Positions 24,529-33,600 of a DNA stretch of 36,343 bases are shown here, piece after piece. How positions within the stretch are numbered: position 1 is the first letter of the stretch; the number at the start of each line of letters is the position of its first letter. The stretch lies in contig JABCZG010000033.1 in NCBI GenBank assembly GCA_013289835.1, forward strand, positions 1 to 36,343, read 5' to 3'. Both the position numbers and the translations under genes were made by a program. Source of the stretch: Acidobacteriota bacterium (GTDB lineage Bacteria > Acidobacteriota > Terriglobia > Acidiferrales > UBA7541). Under the pieces are notes generated by a model that ran no database searches, was not told where the DNA came from, and saw only the letters and a program-made list of their open reading frames with translations.

Positions 24529-27498
24529 GGCGCCATGGCATTTTTTGTACTTCTTGCCGGAGCCGCAGGGGCACGGGTCGTTACGTCCGACTTTTGCGCC
24601 GGCGCGTACGGGCTTCGGTGCTTCCGCCTGCGCGGGGCCGGTTTGATATTGCAAATCTTTTTGCTGCCGCTGTTGGCGGCGTTCGATTTCGCGCGCGACG
24701 GCGGGCAAGTGCTGCGGCTCGCTGGCTCGTGCGGCGGCGCTGGCGGCAACGGCATCGGCGCGCGGGCGCGTGGGCTGCGGCGGTGAATCAGGTTGCGGCG
24801 TGCCCGAAGTAGGCGGCTGCTCGCCCTGCTGAATCTGAATGTGGAAGAGATAACGCACCGTCTCATTGTCAATACGCGTCATCATGTCTTCAAAAAGAAT
24901 GAAGGCTTCTTTCTTGAATTCAACGATGGGATCTTTCTGCGCATACCCGCGCAGCCCGATACCCTCTTTCAAGTGGTCAAGCGAAAGCAGGTGGTCCTTC
25001 CACTGCGAGTCCACCACGTCGAGAATGATGCGGCGCTCGAGCCAGCGCATGAGCTCGGCGCCGAATTGCGTTTCCTTTTCCTGGTAGCGCTTGGTGACGG
25101 CTTCAACCGCGGCGTCCACCAACTGATCGTGCGCGAGTGTGGCAGGATCAGCGCCGGCGGCCTTCATGTCCACGCCAAACTGCGCGGTGGCTTCCGCGAG
25201 GAATTGCGTGGTGTTCCATTGATCGGGATGCTGTTCGCGCGGGCAAAAGGTTTCAACGAGCTCGCGCGCGACGTCTTCCGCTATTCCCAAAACATAATCG
25301 CGCTGGTCTTTGCCTTCGAGCGCGGAGCGGCGAATCGAATAAATCGTCTCGCGCTGCTTGTTCATCACGTCGTCGTATTCCAGCAAATGTTTGCGGGCAT
25401 CAAAATTTTGCGCTTCGACGGATTTTTGCGCGTTCTCGATGCGGCGAGAGATGAGACCAGACTCGATGGGTACCCCTTCGGTCATGCCGAGGCGGAACAT
25501 TAACGCCTTGACGCGTTCGCCACCGAAGATGCGCATCAGATCGTCTTCGAGCGAGAGGAAAAAACGCGAAGACCCGGGATCACCCTGACGCCCGGCGCGG
25601 CCGCGTAACTGATTGTCAATGCGCCGAGCTTCATGGCGTTCGGTGCCGAGAATGTGGAGTCCCCCGAGAGCGACGACTTCGTCGTGCTCCGCTTTGCACT
25701 GCTCGGCAAATTGGTCGTACATGGGCTTCCACTGATTGGCGGGCACCTGGAAGATTTTGCCTTCGTGCTGGAAAAGAACCATTTGCACCGCGGCTTGCGC
25801 GGCGTCGCCGGGAGCGGGCTCTGCGGGAATGACCGCCGGAGCCGCGGCATAGGGCATGGCCAGCTTGTTTTTCAGGAAATGGTCACGCGTCATTTGTTCG
25901 GGATTGCCGCCGAGCAAAATGTCTGTGCCGCGGCCGGCCATGTTGGTGGCCACGGTGACGGCGCCCTTGCGGCCGGCTTGAGCCACGACGCGCGATTCGC
26001 GTTCGTGTTGCTTGGCGTTCAAAACCTGGTGCGGAATGCCTGATTTTTTTAGCAATTCCGCGATGGCTTCGGATTTTTCAATGGAGATGGTGCCCACCAG
26101 CACAGGCTGTCCGCGCTCGAAATATTGGCGGATGCCGTTGTCGAGCGAATTGTCCTCTTGCAGGATGCCGTTGACCACGGCGTGAAATTTTTCTTTTTCC
26201 GTGCGATAGACCACGTCCGGAGCTTCAATGCGAATCAGCGTGCGGTTGGTCGGAATGATGGTGACTTCTAAATTGTAAATCTTGCTGAACTCCGCGGCTT
26301 CCGTGGCCGCCGTGCCGGTCATCCCGGAGAGTTTCTTGTACATGCGAAAATAGTTTTGAAAGGTAATCGTGGCGAGCGTCTGGTTTTCGCGTTCGATCTT
26401 GACGCCTTCCTTGGCCTCCACGGCCTGGTGCAAACCGTCAGACCACCGGCGGCCGGGCATCTGGCGCCCGGTGAATTCATCCACGATGATGACTTCGCCG
26501 TCTTTCACGACGTAGTCCACGTCATTCTTGTAAAGCGTGTGCGCGCGCAGGGCCTGGTAGACGTGGTGAATCGTCTCCATGTGCGCGGGATCGTACAAAT
26601 TGCCGAGGCTCAGCAGGCGTTCGCATTTGCTGACGCCTTCTTCGGTGAGCGTGGCCGTGCGGTGCTTTTCGTCGAGAGTGTAATCAATGTCCTGAATTAG
26701 TTTGGGAATGATCTTGTCGATCTTTGCGTACTTGTCGGTGGACTCTTCCGAGGGCCCGGAAATAATCAGCGGGGTGCGCGCTTCGTCAATCAAGATGGAG
26801 TCCACTTCGTCCACGATGGCGAAATGGTGGCCGCGCTGGACGCAATGCGCGAGGTCGTACTTCATATTGTCGCGAAGATAGTCGAAGCCGAATTCGTTGT
26901 TGGTGCCGTAGGTGATGTCCGCGCCGTAGGCCGCGCGGCGTTGCTCGTCATCGAGATCGTGGACGATGACGCCGACGCTCAGTCCCAGCGCGCGATAGAG
27001 GGGGCTCATCCACTCCGCGTCGCGGCGGGCAAGGTAATCATTGACCGTGACGATGTGCACGCCGCGTCCCGCAAGGGCGTTCAGCACCGCGGGAAGCGTG
27101 GCGACGAGCGTCTTGCCTTCGCCCGTTTTCATTTCCGCGATTCGCCCGTCGTGCAGAACCATGCCGCCGATCAACTGCACATCGAAATGGCGCATGTTCA
27201 GGAAGCGCCGGCCAGCTTCGCGCACCAGGGCAAACGCGGGAACGATGGCCGGTTCGAGGGCTTTCTGCATCAACTCGCGAAAGGTGGGTTCGCCGGGATC
27301 AGCGTCTTTCAATTGCTCCTGAACTTGGGCGCGCAGCTCCATAAAGCGCGCCTTCAGCTCTTCATCGCTGAGAGCTCGCACCTCGGCTTCGCGCTCGTTG
27401 ACAGACGCGACGAGTGGCTGCAGTTTTTTGATGTCGCGCTCGTGCTTAGTGCCGATAAATCGCGCGATGAACCTATTGATGAATTCGGTGACATCCAT
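24526..27498 (-). CDS. secA: Preprotein translocase motor subunit SecA
   Basis: SecA is the ATPase that pushes precursor proteins through SecYEG. Walker A is MKTGEGKT, the DEAD-like box is IVDEVDSILIDEART, and the helicase motif LRGRAGRQGDPGSSRFFLS is present. The C terminus carries the zinc-binding SEC-C motif NDPCPCGSGKKYKKCHG, preceded by a Pro/Ala-rich linker. The ATG at 27498 (MDVTEFINRF) fits the family N terminus better than the in-frame GTG at 27531. Neither has an ideal ribosome binding site. Length is 990 residues from the ATG. An insertion after DILLGGNPEQM, with an Ala/Pro-rich stretch, is moderately long but in a known variable site. Confidence 0.96.
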   Translation of the reverse strand: MDVTEFINRFIARFIGTKHERDIKKLQPLVASVNEREAEVRALSDEELKARFMELRAQVQEQLKDADPGEPTFRELMQKALEPAIVPAFALVREAGRRFLNMRHFDVQLIGGMVLHDGRIAEMKTGEGKTLVATLPAVLNALAGRGVHIVTVNDYLARRDAEWMSPLYRALGLSVGVIVHDLDDEQRRAAYGADITYGTNNEFGFDYLRDNMKYDLAHCVQRGHHFAIVDEVDSILIDEARTPLIISGPSEESTDKYAKIDKIIPKLIQDIDYTLDEKHRTATLTEEGVSKCERLLSLGNLYDPAHMETIHHVYQALRAHTLYKNDVDYVVKDGEVIIVDEFTGRQMPGRRWSDGLHQAVEAKEGVKIERENQTLATITFQNYFRMYKKLSGMTGTAATEAAEFSKIYNLEVTIIPTNRTLIRIEAPDVVYRTEKEKFHAVVNGILQEDNSLDNGIRQYFERGQPVLVGTISIEKSEAIAELLKKSGIPHQVLNAKQHERESRVVAQAGRKGAVTVATNMAGRGTDILLGGNPEQMTRDHFLKNKLAMPYAAAPAVIPAEPAPGDAAQAAVQMVLFQHEGKIFQVPANQWKPMYDQFAEQCKAEHDEVVALGGLHILGTERHEARRIDNQLRGRAGRQGDPGSSRFFLSLEDDLMRIFGGERVKALMFRLGMTEGVPIESGLISRRIENAQKSVEAQNFDARKHLLEYDDVMNKQRETIYSIRRSALEGKDQRDYVLGIAEDVARELVETFCPREQHPDQWNTTQFLAEATAQFGVDMKAAGADPATLAHDQLVDAAVEAVTKRYQEKETQFGAELMRWLERRIILDVVDSQWKDHLLSLDHLKEGIGLRGYAQKDPIVEFKKEAFILFEDMMTRIDNETVRYLFHIQIQQGEQPPTSGTPQPDSPPQPTRPRADAVAASAAARASEPQHLPAVAREIERRQQRQQKDLQYQTGPAQAEAPKPVRAGAKVGRNDPCPCGSGKKYKKCHGA

Positions 27499-27578
27499 GA
27501 AAGGGTGTGCCGTCTCCTGACGGTTCGCCACGTGCCTCTGACAACAGGCTGCCGCAAGGCTATAAGTACAAACATCCT

Positions 27579-27608
27579 ATTCTAACTGGTTGGGTGCGCC
27601 TGCGCCAA
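27579..27608 (-). promoter_or_regulatory. Possible secA promoter
   Basis: On the minus strand TTGGCG (27608-27603), an 18-base spacer and TAGAAT (27584-27579) form a moderate sigma-70 type match about 80 bases before the secA start. It is the best candidate in the 225-base gap between the DUF3309 gene and secA. Confidence 0.35.
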
Positions 27609-27722
27609 GAAACACGACATCCAGCTGCCCTTGGTTTTAGGCGGTAAAGTACCTGGGTTTTCTTTCGAGGGGGGCCTGGTCCATCCGGTGGCAGAGACAG
27701 TCGTGGTTGATCGCTACTTCGG

Positions 27723-27881
27723 TCACAAGCGGCCGGACCAAAATAGAAACAGCAGGATCAGGATGATCAGGCTTACGCCGCTTATAGGGTAGAAACCCCA
27801 CTTCTTGCTATGTTGCCAGATCGGAAGACTACCAACGACCGCTATCAGCACGACAACGGGAAGAATAAACATCACCAGCAT
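27723..27881 (-). CDS. DUF3309-type small membrane protein
   Basis: This 52-residue protein consists of two hydrophobic segments flanking a central conserved part, LPIWQHSKKWGFYPISG. It resembles the DUF3309 family pattern of LPxWxxSxxWGYxPsG followed by a hydrophobic tail. The function is unknown. A full AGGAGG about nine bases before the ATG at 27881 fixes the start; the longer open frame to 27995 has no such support and an improbable Arg-rich extension. It is divergent from the membrane protein gene at 28209. Confidence 0.8.
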   Translation of the reverse strand: MLVMFILPVVVLIAVVGSLPIWQHSKKWGFYPISGVSLIILILLFLFWSGRL

Positions 27882-28140
27882 GTCTTTGTTCCTCCTTCTT
27901 CGGCGGCAACGGCCAGGCGGCCAGCAATCAAAATAACTGGACGCAGAAGCTCTTATAGCGTGGAGCAAGCGGGCGGTCTGTCCACATCTGGACACATGGT
28001 TGAGGGAGATGCTTCAAGGATTCTGTGAGATTTGGCTGATGAGGTAGAGGTATCGATCCCCTCTTACGTCAATTTCGAAGTGGAACCGTCGAATTCAAAC
28101 TTGGCGGCGCGCTGACGACGCTCAGAAAGGGTAGGAAAGC
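27882..28140. other. Divergent intergenic region between two small membrane protein genes
   Basis: No gene was seen. An inverted repeat TGTCCA (27979-27984), CATC, TGGACA (27989-27994) could be an operator. The minus-strand promoter of the DUF3309 gene must lie here but was not recognised; no TGTCGA-type box exists on the minus strand. The right edge abuts the ECF42-type promoter at 28141. Confidence 0.4.
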
Positions 28141-28167
28141 TGTCGATTTTGCGCCCCTCCGTGCGAC
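28141..28167 (+). promoter_or_regulatory. Predicted ECF42-dependent promoter of the small membrane protein gene
   Basis: TGTCGA (28141-28146), a 17-base spacer and CGAC (28164-28167) have the same boxes and spacing as the element at 28570. They match the ECF42 promoter type (TGTCGA and CG[A/T]C) as I recall it from Streptomyces work. The similarity extends beyond the boxes: TGTCGATTT on the left and CGTNCGACG on the right are shared by both copies. The start codon would follow about 40 bases downstream of the -10 box. Confidence 0.65.
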
Positions 28168-28208
28168 GTATAGATGAGGTTCAGAAACGCGGCACGCAGG
28201 AGGCAGTT

Positions 28209-28499
28209 ATGGCAAGGCAGCTCACATTCGCCCAGAGTTTCAAGTTCGTTACGGGAATCGCTCTCGCGGGAATGGGGCTATATATTCTGTCCGCAGCTCT
28301 CGCTGGACCCTTAGCCGTGTTCACAAGCCTCCTGGGCGTGGCAGTGAGGGAAGCGCTGGGGCAACTACCCTCCATCCTGCCGGTGGTATTACAGGCTGCG
28401 AAGAGGTTTACCTTCGATCACCGGCAGTCTAGCCCATGCCCTCTCCAGATGTTGGTATCATGCTGGCCGCTGCTCCTGGTTCTGGCCGGGGCGGCCTAA
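28209..28499 (+). CDS. Small two-segment membrane protein, predicted ECF42 target
   Basis: Not recognised as a named family. The 96-residue protein has a short soluble start (MARQLTFAQSFKF), a hydrophobic segment (about residues 14-45, glycine and alanine rich), an amphipathic middle (VREALGQLPSILPVVLQAAK), and a hydrophobic C terminus. A perfect AGGAGG at 28198-28203, five bases before the ATG, fixes the start. The open frame extends upstream to a TTG at 28149, but that start lies between the two boxes of a predicted promoter. The promoter links the gene to the DGPF/ECF42 pair downstream. Confidence 0.7.
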   Translation: MARQLTFAQSFKFVTGIALAGMGLYILSAALAGPLAVFTSLLGVAVREALGQLPSILPVVLQAAKRFTFDHRQSSPCPLQMLVSCWPLLLVLAGAA

Positions 28500-28569
28500 G
28501 TGCCTGATACTTCGGGAGTAAGGCGGGTTAGCCCATGCGTAAAATGCTCTTTAGAAAAGCCGCGGTTCT

Positions 28570-28596
28570 TGTCGATTTGACTAGCGCTCGTTCGAC
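28570..28596 (+). promoter_or_regulatory. Predicted ECF42-dependent promoter of the DGPF/sigma operon
   Basis: TGTCGA (28570-28575), a 17-base spacer and CGAC (28593-28596) lie 82 bases before the DGPF gene start. Boxes and spacing are identical to those at 28141. If the sigma factor at 29143-30408 uses it, the operon is autoregulated. Confidence 0.65.
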
Positions 28597-28677
28597 GCGT
28601 AAGTAGAGGCCAGGTTCAACAGGTCAAGCTGGGAGAAAACCGGGCTCGCAATCCTAAATCAGAACGGAGAACTCACG

Positions 28678-29052
28678 ATGCGATTCATGATGATGGTCAA
28701 ACACTCGGAAAACCAGGGCCCACCGCCCCCGGGATTCATGGAGGTGATGGCAAAGCTTGGCGAAGACGCGGTCAAAGCCGGCACGATGGTGATCAGCGGC
28801 GGGCTAGCCGCGACGGCCGCGAGCACGCGTGTGCGGCTCTCGAAAGGGCAGATCAACGCGATCGACGGGCCGTTCACCGAGGCCAAGGAAGTCGTCGGCG
28901 GGTTTGCGATTCTGGAGTACAAGTCCAAGAAAGAGGCTCTCGAAGGGGCCCTCAACTTCATGGAACTCCACAAGAAGCACTGGCCGGGCTGGGAAGGCGA
29001 AACGGAAGTTCGCCAGTTGCTCGGGCCGGAAGACTTCGCTCCCAAAAAATAG
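28678..29052 (+). CDS. YCII-related DGPF domain protein
   Basis: The 124-residue protein has the DGPF motif at residues 63-66 within AIDGPFTEAKEVVGGFAILE. This is the hallmark of the YCII-like proteins that accompany ECF42 and related sigma factors. The N terminus, MRFMMMVKHSE, matches the usual beta strand of the family. The molecular function is unknown; a role as a partner or target of the sigma factor is suggested by conserved gene neighbourhood in other bacteria. GGAGA at 28666-28670 is a good ribosome binding site. The sigma factor gene follows. Confidence 0.92.
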   Translation: MRFMMMVKHSENQGPPPPGFMEVMAKLGEDAVKAGTMVISGGLAATAASTRVRLSKGQINAIDGPFTEAKEVVGGFAILEYKSKKEALEGALNFMELHKKHWPGWEGETEVRQLLGPEDFAPKK

Positions 29053-29131
29053 AAACGTTCGACTGCAGGACCGGCGGCGCAGAAGCAGTTTCGGTGCGCT
29101 TCGGCTTGCGCCGACGGATTGAACGTGGTGT

Positions 29132-29158
29132 TATCGGTAGCCGTGACGGCTACCGATA
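29132..29158. promoter_or_regulatory. Perfect inverted repeat over a candidate start codon of the sigma factor
   Basis: TATCGGTAGCCG (29132-29143), a 3-base loop TGA and CGGCTACCGATA (29147-29158) form a perfect 12-bp stem. A candidate GTG start of the sigma gene (29143-29145) lies at the top of the stem and in its loop. In RNA this would hide the start region; in DNA it could be an operator or a short palindromic repeat. Confidence 0.65.
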
Positions 29159-30408
29159 CACATCGCGCAATCGAAGCAGTCTGGCGCATCGAGTCGGCAA
29201 GGATCATCGCGGGACTGGCGCGAATGGTGCGCGATGTCGGCCTCGCCGAAGAGCTCGCACAGGACGCTCTCGTGGCGGCGCTCGAGCAGTGGCCGGAGTC
29301 CGGCATCCCCGATAATCCGGGCGCGTGGCTCATGGCCGCCGGGAAGCACCGCGCCATTGACCGGCTACGGCGCAGCAAGCTGCTGGAGCGCAAGCATGGG
29401 GAACTTGGCCGCGAGCTGCAATCCCGGCAGGAGATGGCCGTGGCGGATTTCGACGCTGCGATCGACGATGACATCGGAGACGACCTTCTTCGGTTGGTGT
29501 TCACGGCCTGCCACCCGGTGCTTTCTTCCGAAGGGCGCGTTGCGTTGACGCTGCGTTTGCTGGGAGGGCTGACGACAGAGGAGATTGCGCGCGGTTTTCT
29601 TGTTCCGGAGCCAACCGTAGCGCAACGCATCGTGCGAGCCAAACGCACGCTGGCCGAGGCGCACGTGCCGTTTGAGGTTCCTCGCGGGAGCGATCGCGCC
29701 GTTCGCCTCAAGTCGGTGCTCGAAGTTATCTATTTGGTTTTCAACGAAGGCTACACAGCCACGGCAGGCGACGATTGGCTGCGGCCGGCGCTTTGCGAAG
29801 ATGCGCTACGGCTTGGGCGCATCCTGGCGGAACTGGCTCCCCACGATCCGGAAGTGCACGGCCTCGTCGCGCTGATGGAAATCCAGGCGTCGCGCACGGG
29901 GGCGCGCGTAGGGCCATCGGGAGAGCCGATCTTGCTGTTGGAGCAGAACCGCTCGCGCTGGGATCAACTCCTCATTCGTCGTGGGCTGGCAGCGCTTCAG
30001 CGTGCCGAAGCGCTCGCGAGCTCGCGTGGCCCGTACACGCTGCAGGCCGCAATCGCCGCGTGCCACGCGCGGGCGCGTACGGCGGAGGACACCGACTGGC
30101 CGCGCATCGTCGCGCTCTATGAAGCACTCGCAGAAATCACGCCGTCACCAATTGTGGAACTGAATCGCGCTGTAGCCGTGGCCATGGCGTCTGGTCCGGC
30201 AGCGGGACTGGAGCTGCTCGACGCACTCACCTCGGAGCCTTCGCTCAAGAATTACCACTTGTTGCCCAGCGTGCGCGGCGACTTTTTGTTCAAGCTGCGT
30301 CGCTTCGCCGAAGCGCAAGCGGAGTTCGAGCGTGCCGCCTCTCTCACGCGCAACGCGCGCGAGCGCGAGCTGCTGCTCGCCCGCGCCAAGTCGTGCACGG
30401 AAGCATAA
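29143..30408 (+). CDS. ECF42-type RNA polymerase sigma factor with C-terminal extension
   Basis: The sigma-2 region is seen in RMVRDVGLAEELAQDALVAA and the following GAWLMAAGKHRAIDRLRR. The sigma-4 region is in VALTLRLLGGLTTEEIARGF and PEPTVAQRIVRAKRTLAEA. After these comes a helical extension of about 230 residues with TPR-like features, such as LIRRGLAALQRAEALASSRG and FKLRRFAEAQAEFERAASL. This layout and the neighbouring DGPF gene identify the ECF42 group, which lacks a classical anti-sigma factor and needs the extension. The start is uncertain: GTG 29143 gives the family-like MTATDTHRAIEAVW, while TTG 29119 and GTG 29125 or 29128 are in frame. None has a good ribosome binding site, and a strong hairpin covers the GTG at 29143. 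Confidence 0.92.
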   Translation: MTATDTHRAIEAVWRIESARIIAGLARMVRDVGLAEELAQDALVAALEQWPESGIPDNPGAWLMAAGKHRAIDRLRRSKLLERKHGELGRELQSRQEMAVADFDAAIDDDIGDDLLRLVFTACHPVLSSEGRVALTLRLLGGLTTEEIARGFLVPEPTVAQRIVRAKRTLAEAHVPFEVPRGSDRAVRLKSVLEVIYLVFNEGYTATAGDDWLRPALCEDALRLGRILAELAPHDPEVHGLVALMEIQASRTGARVGPSGEPILLLEQNRSRWDQLLIRRGLAALQRAEALASSRGPYTLQAAIAACHARARTAEDTDWPRIVALYEALAEITPSPIVELNRAVAVAMASGPAAGLELLDALTSEPSLKNYHLLPSVRGDFLFKLRRFAEAQAEFERAASLTRNARERELLLARAKSCTEA

Positions 30409-30505
30409 TCGCAGTCCCGACCGCAATGAAAACGATTGTGAATCTCGCACACTGCACGCATTCCAGTCCGACGGATTGTGTGGGTGAGTTGGAGTACTCG
30501 CGAAG

Positions 30506-30527
30506 AAAAACCCTGGGACCTGCAGGG
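30506..30527 (-). terminator. Possible intrinsic terminator of the HEAT-PilZ gene
   Basis: On the minus strand CCCTG (30527-30523), a 7-base loop and CAGGG (30515-30511) are followed directly by TTTTT (30510-30506). The stem is short, so the call is tentative, but the position, about 75 bases after the stop at 30601, suits a terminator. Confidence 0.4.
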
Positions 30528-30600
30528 AGAGAATCGGAGACTGCACGATACTCCTAAGGTGATTGACACGGGGAGTCGCTGAGATCTGAAAGGGGTACGG

Positions 30601-33600
30601 TTATCGTGAAACGAGGGTTTGGACGGGGGCGGGGACCGGGGCGTCGTCGGGGGCGGCGGTCGGAATGTTCGAACTACTAGAAATGTTTCCCGCCAGCATG
30701 CGGCGGTACTTACTGCGTTCGTCGAGATTCATATCCACAATTTCGAAGGCCATGTCCTGGGCGCGGGAATCGCGCATCAGCGCAGTGGCTTGCAAGTTTC
30801 TCATGCCGACCTGCAGGCGCAGTTGCACCTGCGTGCCTGGCGTCAGGTGCCGGCTGAGAGTAGCAACGCCGCCGGTCAGACTAGCGGTCTTGATCTCCAT
30901 GGAGCAGCTTTCTTTGAGATTCGTGCACACCGCACGCACCGATTTCCTTAACCTTACGCGCGTGTGGCGGCGATGACGTACGAATTTCGAGGCGGACGGA
31001 ATCGCCAGCGGAGCGAGTGCGAGATCTTCGCGTTCGATTCCACTCTTCGGCAGAAACTCCAGCGCCCAATCCGGATCGAGCTTTTCAAGAGACTGGAACG
31101 CTGCGATGCGCAATTCCTGGGGATGCAGCCAGCCAAATATTTTCTTCGACTCGACGATGCGCTTCAGAGTGCTCACCGATTCGGGAGCATTTATTCTGCC
31201 CAGCGCTTCAATGGCCTTCACACGCAGATAGGGAGTGGCGCCGGGAGGTAAATCGCCATCGGCGATGGTGAGGAGTTTGCCGAGCGCTTCGCGGTCCACG
31301 GCCACGCCAATCTCGTCAATCACCAGCGGCATTACGAGCGGGTCCACATGGTCGAGCAGTTCGAGGAGAACCTGGCACCTGCGCGGCGCGCCGCTCGCGG
31401 AAATTTGGCGGATCACACGGTCTTGCGAAGCGCGTGGAAAATCCTTCATGCGGCCCGGCAAGTAGACCATGATCGACTGCGGATCCAGCTTGCTCAGCAG
31501 GCCGGCCATCTCCACCGCTTCGGCAATCGGTCCTCCGCGCACAGTGCTGCGGAGATATTGCACGGCTTCCTCGCCGAGATCGGAAGCCAAGTTAGCGATG
31601 TGCTCGGCATCGTCGCGCAGGCTACAGCGATTGAATCGCATGGCCAACTGTTCCATGGTGGTTTGCGGAAGCAGCTTGAGAACGTCAGTTAAGCCAGCGG
31701 CAACGTGCCGCGCGCGCAAGGCTTCGTCCACAAAATCCGGCACGCGATCTTCGATGCCCATTTTCGCGCGCAGGCTGCGCGCAATTCCGGGACGTTGGGA
31801 CTCGACCCCGGCAATCAAATCGAGCGCTTGTTCCATCGCCGGGAAATGCCGGGTGGTCGCCGCTTCCTGGCTCAAGCGCACGAATGCGGCACTCACCAGT
31901 CCTTGCAGCTCGGAGTCTTGTTCCACGCTAAGGCGCAGGCCCAAGTGCCGCAGCGCCTCGCTTAACAGTTTTGGATCCGCCTTGGCGTACAGCTCGGCCA
32001 TCTCGGAGAGGCCCACGGCGGTTTTCTTGCGCGCATCCGTCTCTTCACTGTCCGCGCAAGCGGCGTAGTTCTGGAGAATGCTGATGGCTTCGGCGATGTT
32101 CCCGTGTTCGATGAGCTCGCCGACATAAGACTGCACGTTGCGCGGCGGAATGCACCAGGCTTCGCCGGACATCAGCACGGCGCGCTTCCCGCTCTCGGGC
32201 ACCGCGGCCCAGAATTGCCGGTCCAGGATTTCGCGATGCGACTCGACCAGCATTCCGGCGTCGCTCATTTTGTCTTCGTGCGCGCCAAGAATCTTGCGGA
32301 GATTTTCGATCTCCTGGTTCATGCGATCGAGCATCTGGCGGACGGCGTTGACTTTGACTTCGCCCTTTTCGAATCGCTCGAGCGCGAACCGAATTGCCAG
32401 GTGCTCGGCCAGCTGCACGAGAACGGATTCGTCCGGTTTTTCGCTCGGTGCTTGCGCCGCCAGGGCAGCGAGGGCTTGCTTCAAGGTGTCTTGCGCGCGG
32501 CCCGGCAGCTGAGAGACTTGGTCTTGAAACGCGCCGGCTGCGGCCAAACCACCTTGCCCGGAACCGACGCTCCCGAAGCTTGTCAGCGCACCCAGAATTC
32601 CAAGAAGTTCTTCTTCGGTGGGCTCGCCGCGTCCGCTACCTCCAAGTCCAGCCACCACTCCCGAGACTAGGCTCGCACCGCTGCTAACCGGAGCGGCGCC
32701 CCACCCGCCGGTGCCTGAACCATTGCCAGCCGGTCCACCATTACCCGCTCCACCGCCGCCCGATCCGCTGCCTCCCGGTCCTGGGCCAAACCCTCCTCCA
32801 AGCCCGCCGCCACCTGGCCCGGGTCCGAATCCTCCTCCACCTGAACCTCCTCCACCTGGTCCAACTCCTGGGCCCGCTGTCCCTCCAACCTCAACACCGG
32901 AGCCACCGCCACTACCGGGGCCAAATCCGCTGGTTCCCGGCCCACCCCAGCCGGGTCCGCTGCCTCCCGGTCCTGGGCCAAATCCTCCTCCTCCAGGACC
33001 GCCGCCACCTGGCCCGGGTCCGTTCCCTCCGGCTCCTGCGCCACCATCGCCTTTCGCCCCCTGCGCAGCAGCAATCAATTCGAGCAATTTGTGCGGATCA
33101 TTCAACCATTCGGAAAAACGGTCGTGATCCTTGCCGAGGGAAGCAACCGCCAGCTGGGCAGCCATGCTGGCCTCTTTGAGTCGCGAATCGGTGGCCACGA
33201 AGCAAACTTCGTTGATGCGGATTCCCTGGGCTCCCGCAAGGGCAGCCTTCAATTGGAGAGCAAGCTCGGCCGGTTTGGATTTGCCAGTGGGAAAGGCGCG
33301 TGCAAAGCGCCCAACCTCTTCCTCCGTTACGCAGGCAAAAAACTGCACGCTGGCGAGCCCGGCGGCGGACAGCAGCTGGGCGAACTGCTTTTCAGCCGGA
33401 GCACCTTCCAGCGGCACGCCATCCAATAGTAGCTGCGCTCCGCTTGCGCCGAGCAGCAGTCCTGAATCCGATCCCAAGGGGATGGCAGTCCGCAACTCGC
33501 TCCATGCGATTTGCAGCTGTTCGATGGTCCGCGCGTGCTCGTAGCCATACAAGCGGGCGAACTTCAACAAGATGTTCAGGCTTCTTACGAATGCGCGTCC

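Noticed and set aside
27881..27995. Longer version of the DUF3309 protein
   Set aside because: The extension is Arg-rich and lacks support, while AGGAGG is correctly placed for the ATG at 27881.
28659..29711. 350-codon minus-strand frame over the DGPF and sigma genes
   Set aside because: Ser/Arg/Ala-rich shadow frame; the plus strand holds DGPF and sigma-2/sigma-4 motifs.
32618..33127. Pro-rich 169-codon plus-strand frame
   Set aside because: It is the complement of the glycine-rich linker of the HEAT-PilZ gene; GGN codons read as CCN on the other strand.
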